Source: Mucilaginibacter oryzae (lineage in GTDB: Bacteria; Bacteroidota; Bacteroidia; Sphingobacteriales; Sphingobacteriaceae). From it: 64,000 bases of DNA. The notes beneath the pieces are model-generated. The model worked only from the letters and a program-made list of their open reading frames with translations, was not told the DNA's origin and did not search any database. Numbering within the stretch: position 1 is the stretch's first letter; each line of letters starts with the position of its first letter. A program made the position numbers and the translations under genes. The stretch is taken from NCBI RefSeq assembly GCF_003148845.1, contig NZ_QGHA01000002.1:480974-544973 (forward strand), given 5' to 3'. This document shows, piece after piece, positions 53,642 through 64,000 of this stretch.

Positions 53642-54985
53642 TTATTTAAAACTTATCCAGTCGATATCTATGCCGGTACCGGCTTTTAACACTATGACCA
53701 GATCTGCGATTTTAGGTGGGGACGAGGTGAGACGGCTGTGTACAAGTTGCCAGTTGTTACCTTTAACGATGTTTGCCGTTGCCAGTAATTTCCCGCTCGC
53801 ACTGCCAACACGCAATTCTATCGTCGCATCGGCCGCAGCGTTGGCCATTACCTGCATTTTACTGAATTTTTTACCGTTAAAATCAACACGGTTATAACGG
53901 ATCCAGCTACCGGGGCTTTTGAAAGTGGTTTTCCAGCCGTCAAACTTTTTTGCGGTATCAATAAACGTAATGTTTACGGTGCTGTCCTTATCGCTATACC
54001 TGTCTATTTGTATTTTTTCCGAAGCCTTAGTTATTCCTACGCCCCGCAGGGTTGGGATAACCTTTTTAATGGTGCCGTCTGCATTAAAAAATAGACTGTC
54101 GCATCTTATCGACCTGTTTTTATCAAAGTTGGGCGACAGGTCGTCATTATGATAAAACAGGTACCATTGGTTTTTAAACCGGATGATAGATTGATGATTG
54201 GTCCAGCAGCCCGAAGCTGATTCGTCCATCAGCACACCGGTAAATTTAAATGGCCCCAGCGGGTTATTAGCGATAGCATATTCCAGCCTTTCAATTTTAT
54301 TAGCCACATGAGGGTAGGTGAGGTAATAAATACCATTACGCTCAAAAAGATACGGGCCTTCCTTTAATCCCTTATCAGGTAATTCGGTCAATATTTGAGG
54401 CGCGGATGCAAGCTCCAGCATGTTATCTTTAAGTTTCGCGGCATAAAGGTTACCCTGTGCCCAATACAGGTAAGCCTGTCCGTATTTATCTATAAAAACG
54501 TTGGGATCGATGCCGTGTACGCCCTCAATAGGTTCGGGTTGCGGGGTGAACGGGCCATAAGGTTTATCGGCTACAGCCACGCCAATGGCAAAGCCACGTC
54601 CGTTTTCGCTGCCTTTTTTAGTGGTAGGAAAATACATATAATACTTACCATCGCGAAAAATGCAATCTGGTGCCCACATGCTGTATGATGTAGGTTCGGC
54701 CCATGGCACGGTGGTTTGACTGATGATCATGCCATGATCGGTCCAATCAGTAAGGTTTGCTGATGAAAAAACATGATAATCTTCCATGCAAAACCAACCT
54801 GGGCGGCCGTGGCCCTGAGTCGCCCTGATATCATGAGAGGGATAAACATAAACGCGGTCGCCAAAAACACGCGCCGATGGATCTGCTGTAAACTGGTCCC
54901 TGATCAATGGGTTTTGCGCGTCACATTGCCCGGCGAAGCCCGTTACCGAAACCAATAGCAAGAGCCAAAACTTAATATTTTTCAT
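53642..54985 (-). CDS. GH43-CBM6 arabinoxylan arabinofuranohydrolase-type enzyme
   Basis: The 447-residue protein has a signal peptide (LLLLVSVTGFAGQCDAQ), a GH43 domain (about 28-320) with acids at FTADPSAR (D), HGIDPNVF (D) and LKEGPYLF (E), and a C-terminal CBM6 (about 330-447, WKTTFKSPGSWIRYNRVDF, TGIDIDWISFK). The closest match by recall is the arabinoxylan-debranching group. Neighbours are GH10 and the double esterase, fitting xylan removal. Confidence 0.95.
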   Translation of the reverse strand: MKNIKFWLLLLVSVTGFAGQCDAQNPLIRDQFTADPSARVFGDRVYVYPSHDIRATQGHGRPGWFCMEDYHVFSSANLTDWTDHGMIISQTTVPWAEPTSYSMWAPDCIFRDGKYYMYFPTTKKGSENGRGFAIGVAVADKPYGPFTPQPEPIEGVHGIDPNVFIDKYGQAYLYWAQGNLYAAKLKDNMLELASAPQILTELPDKGLKEGPYLFERNGIYYLTYPHVANKIERLEYAIANNPLGPFKFTGVLMDESASGCWTNHQSIIRFKNQWYLFYHNDDLSPNFDKNRSIRCDSLFFNADGTIKKVIPTLRGVGITKASEKIQIDRYSDKDSTVNITFIDTAKKFDGWKTTFKSPGSWIRYNRVDFNGKKFSKMQVMANAAADATIELRVGSASGKLLATANIVKGNNWQLVHSRLTSSPPKIADLVIVLKAGTGIDIDWISFK

Positions 54986-55019
54986 GAACTAAATATTTCG
55001 GGTGAAATTTATCGTTGAT

Positions 55020-57418
<2,399 letters not shown>

Positions 57419-59971
57419 ATGCAATTAAAAATTTACCCGCTAAAACCGTTTAGGTTGTTGATAGCATTGATCTTTTGCCTGTCATCATTGCATTCCGGGG
57501 CGCAAAAACTAAAACTGAACAAACTGGGCTATTTCGAAACGCCCGGCGTAAACGTACTGGTATTCAGTAGTCAATACAACGGTATTTTCCAGGATGAAAA
57601 AACGGCGGGTGTTGAGCTGATCCACCACGGTGTGCGTACCATTACGGGCGGCGCGGTCCGTATGCAAAATACACCAGAGCAATGGGACCTGGTGCCTACG
57701 CTGGTTAACCGCACGGTTGACAGCGTAAATAACCGCATTGATGTTACCATGCGTTATGAAGATTATGATTTCAATTCGAGGATCAGCGTGGCGCCAAAAG
57801 GCAATGGCGTTGAACTGAATGTGTACCTGGATAAGCCCGTTCCCGAAAAACTGGCCGGAAGGGCAGGGTTTAACCTTGAGGTTATACCATCGGCTTACTT
57901 TGAAAAAACATTTTTAATTGACGGAAAGCCCGGGGAGTTCCCGCTTTACCCGGCCGGCTTAACCAAAATGCTTCCGTCAAGCCAAAAGATCCCCCAGTTT
58001 GCCGGTCATACTACGTTTGATGATCGCGGCAGGAACGAATTTATCGACCCGGCGCCGCTCGCTACCGGCAGAACGCTGGTAATGGCACCGGAAGATCCGG
58101 CTCAAAATATCAAAATACAATCGGCTGATGCCGATTTGCTATTGTTTGATGGCCGCAGCCTTGCACAAAACGGCTGGTTTATTGTACGCAGCTTATTGCC
58201 CCCCGGTAAAACAGGCAAGGTATTAACCTGGTACATCGAGCCTAATGCCATACCCGGCTGGAAACGTGTACCGGTTATTGAGTTTTCGCAGGTGGGTTAT
58301 CGCCCGGAGCAGCGGAAAACAGCTGTAATAGAACTTGATAAAACCGATAAGCCCTTGAATACCGCAACCCTTTTTGAAGTAACTCCCGACGGTAAATACG
58401 TTGAACGCTTAAGATCAACCTTGCAGCAATGGGGACAATTTACCCGGTACAATTATCTGAAATTTGATTTCAGCAGTATTAAAAAAGCTGGGTTGTATGT
58501 TATAGCTTATGGCGATCAGAAAACCAACGCGTTCCCTATTAATACCAACGTTTATGAAAATATAGGGCATCCTACTATGGATGTGTGGTTCCCGGTGCAA
58601 ATGGACCATATGATGGTTAACGAAGCATACCGCGTATGGCACGGCGCGCCTTTTCTTGACGACGCGTTACAGGCGCCGCCAAACCACCAGCATTTTGATA
58701 CCTACAAGATGGGGCCCACCACCGATACCAGATACAAGCCGCTTGAAAGGATTCCCGGGCTTAACGTTGGGGGCTGGTTTGATGCCGGCGACTTTGACAT
58801 TGAAACGCCGTCGCACTGCAACGTGGTGCTGAGTTTTGTTGAAGCCTGGGAGAATTTTAAAATTAACCGGGATGAAACGTATGTAGATTATGCCACACGC
58901 TATGTGGATATACACCGCCCGGATGGTAAACCTGATCTGTTACAGCAAATTGAACACGGCACATTGAACTTGGTGGCACAGGTTGTAAATATAGGTCACC
59001 CGGCCCGCGGTATTATAGTGCCGAACCTGCACCAATATCACCACCTGGGTGATGCCGTTAACGAAACAGATAACCTGCCTTACAACGCTTCCTTAAAGCC
59101 CTATCAAACTGATGGAAAATCAAGCGGTACACCGGATGACCGTTGGGCCTTCACTACCAGGAACATATCGCTTGATTATCAAACCACGGCCGCGCTTGCT
59201 GCCGCCAGCCGGGCGCTGAAGGGGTATAATGATACGCTTTCCCTCCAAAGCCTGCAATGTGCTCAGAAACTATGGCACGAAGATGATAGCTTAAAAATGC
59301 ATATGGATTCGGCGGCCAGGGCACGGAACATGTTTATGGCCGGTACCGAAATGCTTGCCGCCCTGCAGTTGTACATCACTACCAAAGATGAGCAGTATGC
59401 TGGCCGATTCAAAGAACTCATCATGCCGATGCTTAACCGCTTTCCGGGTTTTGTTATGATAAACGCGCTAAGGGCTTACCCTTATATGGATAAAGATTAC
59501 CAGGATAAAATAGCGGCCTACATGCAAAAATACAAAGCCTCGTGCGATGCTTATGATAAGCAAAACCCATATGGGGTGCCTGTTACACCAGGTGGCTGGG
59601 GCGGTAGTGGCCAGGTTATTAATTTCGCCATTACCAACTATTACGCTAACAAATATTTCCCTGATGTTATTGGTGCCGAATATGTTTATAAGGGCCTGGA
59701 TTATATTTTCGGCTGTCATCCTTATTCCAACCTGTCGTTTGTATCGGCAGTGGGTGTACGTTCAAAAAAGGTAACTTATGGTAATAACCGGGCCGATTTC
59801 AGATTTATAGCCGGTGGTGTAGTGCCGGGAATCCTGCTGCTTAAACCCGATTTTCCGGAGAACAAGGAAGACTGGCCGTTTTTCTGGGGCGAAAACGAAG
59901 TGACGATAGCCGGTTGTGCCGAATACGTTGTTTTATCAGGCGCAGCTAACCAGTTAGGGCTGCATCATTAA
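57419..59971 (+). CDS. GH9-family glucanase
   Basis: The 850-residue protein has a signal peptide (LLIALIFCLSSLHSGAQ), a long N-terminal beta-rich part (about 30-380) with an Ig-like domain (VIEFSQVGYRPEQRKTAV), and the (alpha/alpha)6 barrel. The acidic pair is in WFDAGDFD (D455, D458) and the catalytic glutamate is E827 (WGENEVTIAG). GGWGGSGQVINFAITNYY is also typical. It is probably a periplasmic or surface beta-glucanase or xyloglucanase. It stands alone on the plus strand between the operon and the second esterase. Confidence 0.92.
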   Translation: MQLKIYPLKPFRLLIALIFCLSSLHSGAQKLKLNKLGYFETPGVNVLVFSSQYNGIFQDEKTAGVELIHHGVRTITGGAVRMQNTPEQWDLVPTLVNRTVDSVNNRIDVTMRYEDYDFNSRISVAPKGNGVELNVYLDKPVPEKLAGRAGFNLEVIPSAYFEKTFLIDGKPGEFPLYPAGLTKMLPSSQKIPQFAGHTTFDDRGRNEFIDPAPLATGRTLVMAPEDPAQNIKIQSADADLLLFDGRSLAQNGWFIVRSLLPPGKTGKVLTWYIEPNAIPGWKRVPVIEFSQVGYRPEQRKTAVIELDKTDKPLNTATLFEVTPDGKYVERLRSTLQQWGQFTRYNYLKFDFSSIKKAGLYVIAYGDQKTNAFPINTNVYENIGHPTMDVWFPVQMDHMMVNEAYRVWHGAPFLDDALQAPPNHQHFDTYKMGPTTDTRYKPLERIPGLNVGGWFDAGDFDIETPSHCNVVLSFVEAWENFKINRDETYVDYATRYVDIHRPDGKPDLLQQIEHGTLNLVAQVVNIGHPARGIIVPNLHQYHHLGDAVNETDNLPYNASLKPYQTDGKSSGTPDDRWAFTTRNISLDYQTTAALAAASRALKGYNDTLSLQSLQCAQKLWHEDDSLKMHMDSAARARNMFMAGTEMLAALQLYITTKDEQYAGRFKELIMPMLNRFPGFVMINALRAYPYMDKDYQDKIAAYMQKYKASCDAYDKQNPYGVPVTPGGWGGSGQVINFAITNYYANKYFPDVIGAEYVYKGLDYIFGCHPYSNLSFVSAVGVRSKKVTYGNNRADFRFIAGGVVPGILLLKPDFPENKEDWPFFWGENEVTIAGCAEYVVLSGAANQLGLHH

Positions 59972-60039
59972 CTGAATAATTTATCAACTATTAACCGCTG
60001 AAACAAAAGGACGATGTGATTTTGGGATTTCAGCTAATA

Positions 60040-60072
60040 AAAAATAGCCCTGTCGGACAGATGCCGGCAGGG
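60040..60072 (-). terminator. Terminator of the CE1 esterase gene
   Basis: CCCTGTCGG (60048-60056) pairs with CCGGCAGGG (60064-60072), with one G-U. In the minus direction the stem is followed by a T-rich run (complement of 60040-60044). Confidence 0.55.
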
Positions 60073-60095
60073 ACTATACAGGGTAGATAAGGGTG

Positions 60096-61785
<1,690 letters not shown>

Positions 61786-64000
61786 ATGATGTATTCTTTA
61801 CGCTTGTTGTATAAGCATGGAAGTATTTACGCGCTGCTTTGCAGTATCGCCGCTGTTGTTTTAACCGCTGTATGCTTCCCGGCGCATGCTCAAAAACCTA
61901 ATCTGAAATTTACGGCGTTAACCACCAAACAGGGTTTAATGGGTAATGCTGTTAACACAATCATGAAGGATATGAACGGAATGATGTGGATAGGCACATC
62001 CGAAAGTTTGAACCGCTATGACGGTAAGCGGTTTAAAGTGTATCCGCTCGGTGTGAAACGGCAGGTAGAACCGGGTTCGAACGAAATAAGCAGCATGAGT
62101 ATGGACCGTTTCGGTACGTTATGGGTAGGTACCATAGGTTTCGGGCTGTATTATTATGACAGGAAGGCGGATGTATTCAGGTCCTTTACTTCATCGCTAA
62201 AAGGGCAGCGTATTAGCCAGAATGTAGTAACCGCCGTGTATGCGAACCGAAGGGGTGAAGTTTGGGTAGGTACGGTAAGCGGCCTTGACGTGATTGCTGC
62301 CGACCGCAAACATATCAGGCATTTGGAGACCGGTGGAGATGAACCGGGTGGGATACCAGCTAAAAGTATGACCTATATTTTTGAGGATGGCCATGGCAGG
62401 ATGTGGGTATGCACCGGCTCAGGCTTATATTTATATGATGAAGCACGTAAAAACTTTAAGGCTTTCAGGCATCAAAAAAGTGATCCCCGGAGTTTACCCT
62501 CGGATATTATCATGACTGTTTCAGAGGATAAAGCCGGTAATATATGGGTAGGTACATCAAATGGCCTGAGCCGCCTTGCCAAAGACGGTGAGCATTTTAT
62601 AAATTATTGTTACAACGATAAGGATGAGCAGTCGCTTTGCGGTGATATTGTTTACAGTATAGCCGCTGATGATAAAGATCATATCTGGGTTGGAACAGAG
62701 GGAGGCCTCAACGTAATGGACATTAACACCGGTAAAGCTGTGAGATACCGGCATGATCCGCGAGATCCGTACAGTCTCAACAGTAAATCGATCCGTAGTA
62801 TCTATGTCGACCCCCAGGGTATTTATTGGCTGGGTACCTATATGGGCGGCATTAATAAATACGACAAAAACCTTACGCTGTTCAATTACGTCCAATCCAC
62901 CGAACTGGATCCCTTTGGCTTGCGTGCGCCTATCGTATCATCCTTTGCGCAAAAAAGTGATAACGAATTATACGTGGGCACCGACGGCGGCGGTCTCAGC
63001 ATCTTTAATAACAAAACCAACCGTTTTAGCCATGTTCTTATACAGCCTAAAGAAAAAATAAACTCGGCGGGTTTGCCAATCATGGCTATGCTGCTGGATC
63101 ACAGGCAGCAACTTTGGATAGGAACCTTCGGCCACGGGCTGTTTAAACTGAACACCGTTAACAACGCTTATACCCAATATACCAAAGGCCCCGGGGAACT
63201 GAATATCAGCCAGAATAACATTTTCGCGTTCAAGGAGGACCGCCTGGGCAATGTGTGGATCGGTACCAATGGCGCCGGTATTGATATTTATGATACCAGG
63301 ACAAACAGTTTTCGCAGGTTCGCTCCCTCGTTATCTGCAAAAAAAGGTCGCGAATTTCCATCAAACGGTTATATCCGGGCTTTTGAAGAAGATAAAGATG
63401 GCAACATGTGGATAGGATCGTACGGCACAGGCATTGCCATCTATAATCCGGCTACCGGGCTGTTTGATACTTTTAACCCAACTAATACGGGCTTACCCAT
63501 AGCAGAGGTTTTATCCTTAAAAAAGGATGCAAACGGTAATATGTGGATAGGCACCAATGGCGATGGCCTTTTTTACTATAGTTATCTAAAGAAAAAAATA
63601 ATCCCCTTTAAATATAATAACAGGTTGCCCAACGGTGTGATCTGTAAAATTTTGCAGGATAAAACGAACAATATATGGTTCAGCACCAACCAGGGTATTG
63701 GCCGCATCGATCCGGCAGACCAGAAACTTTATGTTTATTGCGGTGATAACGGCCTTCAGAATAATGTATTTTTAAACGGATCAGGCCTGCTGGCCACCGA
63801 TGGTACACTTTATTTTGGAGGGGTAGCCGGGTTTAATTATTTTAAAGGGACAGATGTAAGGCTCAACAAAAATGTTCCGCCGGTTATGCTTACCACCCTT
63901 ATTGTGGATAATAAGCGGATTTCGCCCGATCATGATAACCCGCAACCTGTTAACATCAGCGAAGAGCGACAAATCACCATTAAATATAAACAGGATTTTG
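61786..64000 (+). CDS. Two-component-type sensor with ligand-binding propellers (HTCS-like), 5' part only
   Basis: From ATG 61786 (or 61789) the frame stays open to the window end, 738 codons. A signal peptide (LCSIAAVVLTAVCFPAHAQ) is followed by many Reg_prop blades of the form D-x-x-G-x-h-W-[IV]-G-T (e.g. DMNGMMWIGTSE, DKAGNIWVGTSN, DANGNMWIGTNGDG), about 14 in all, which make two seven-bladed propellers. The last residues (ITIKYKQDF) begin the Y_Y_Y domain. In Bacteroidota, such proteins continue with histidine kinase, receiver and AraC-type domains, which are outside the window. It should detect xylan oligosaccharides in the periplasm and regulate the neighbouring enzyme genes. Confidence 0.9.
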   Translation, partial: MMYSLRLLYKHGSIYALLCSIAAVVLTAVCFPAHAQKPNLKFTALTTKQGLMGNAVNTIMKDMNGMMWIGTSESLNRYDGKRFKVYPLGVKRQVEPGSNEISSMSMDRFGTLWVGTIGFGLYYYDRKADVFRSFTSSLKGQRISQNVVTAVYANRRGEVWVGTVSGLDVIAADRKHIRHLETGGDEPGGIPAKSMTYIFEDGHGRMWVCTGSGLYLYDEARKNFKAFRHQKSDPRSLPSDIIMTVSEDKAGNIWVGTSNGLSRLAKDGEHFINYCYNDKDEQSLCGDIVYSIAADDKDHIWVGTEGGLNVMDINTGKAVRYRHDPRDPYSLNSKSIRSIYVDPQGIYWLGTYMGGINKYDKNLTLFNYVQSTELDPFGLRAPIVSSFAQKSDNELYVGTDGGGLSIFNNKTNRFSHVLIQPKEKINSAGLPIMAMLLDHRQQLWIGTFGHGLFKLNTVNNAYTQYTKGPGELNISQNNIFAFKEDRLGNVWIGTNGAGIDIYDTRTNSFRRFAPSLSAKKGREFPSNGYIRAFEEDKDGNMWIGSYGTGIAIYNPATGLFDTFNPTNTGLPIAEVLSLKKDANGNMWIGTNGDGLFYYSYLKKKIIPFKYNNRLPNGVICKILQDKTNNIWFSTNQGIGRIDPADQKLYVYCGDNGLQNNVFLNGSGLLATDGTLYFGGVAGFNYFKGTDVRLNKNVPPVMLTTLIVDNKRISPDHDNPQPVNISEERQITIKYKQDF

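Overview
The window reads as chromosome of a soil- or plant-associated Bacteroidota. The gene style (SusC/SusD pairs, ECF sigma/FecR pairs, a hybrid two-component-type sensor, A-rich leaders, TAnnTTTG-like -7 boxes, TTG starts) fits Sphingobacteriaceae, probably Mucilaginibacter or a close relative. This placement is from gene content and recalled family resemblance, not from a search. I see no rRNA, tRNA, CRISPR array, insertion sequence or phage.

Region 1 (1-13.3 kb) is housekeeping: the N-terminus of a CorA-type transporter, a WbqC-like protein, an LpxL-type acyltransferase with a GT2 glycosyltransferase, a large MscS channel, aroQ, xerD, prmC, ribD, an EamA transporter, a YigZ/IMPACT protein, mgtE and bioB. 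Small DNA repeats sit in and between these genes. A 26-nt repeat lies inside both the GT2 gene and prmC in different reading frames, and a REP-like inverted pair supplies the last codons of prmC.

Region 2 (13.3-18.9 kb) is a mostly minus-strand stress cluster: a PncC/CinA-C plus DUF892 ferritin-like fusion, a SpoIIAA-like gene broken by an in-frame TAG, a small membrane protein, a FAD oxidoreductase with a C-terminal Rieske domain, a DUF4142 lipoprotein and a manganese catalase. An unlisted-length 56-aa ORF lies on the plus strand.

Region 3 (19.2-38 kb) is a complete polysaccharide utilisation locus (PUL): ECF sigma, FecR, SusC with an STN domain, SusD, then GH28, GH89, an HGSNAT-like membrane acetyltransferase, GH2, GH43, GH51 and GH43-like, closed by a terminator. 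The GH28/GH2/GH43/GH51 set suggests pectic arabinan/galactan or arabinogalactan. The GH89 plus HGSNAT-like pair suggests an additional alpha-glucosamine step, mirroring two successive steps of animal heparan sulfate degradation.

Region 4 (38.4-64 kb) is an arabinoxylan PUL: a second ECF sigma/FecR/SusC/SusD set, two surface glycan-binding-type lipoproteins, then a convergent six-gene operon (CE1-CBM48-CE1 double esterase, GH43-CBM6, GH10 xylanase, GH43, a stand-alone accessory-domain protein, GH43). It is followed by GH9, a CBM48-CE1 esterase and the 5' part of a sensor with two-component propellers that runs off the window. Together these would cut the xylan backbone, remove arabinose and feruloyl/acetyl groups, import oligosaccharides through SusCD and sense them both by sigma/anti-sigma signalling and by the sensor.

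The best candidates for something under-described are the GH89/HGSNAT-like pair, the amber-interrupted SpoIIAA-like gene beside the PncC-DUF892 fusion, and the cross-frame repeat.
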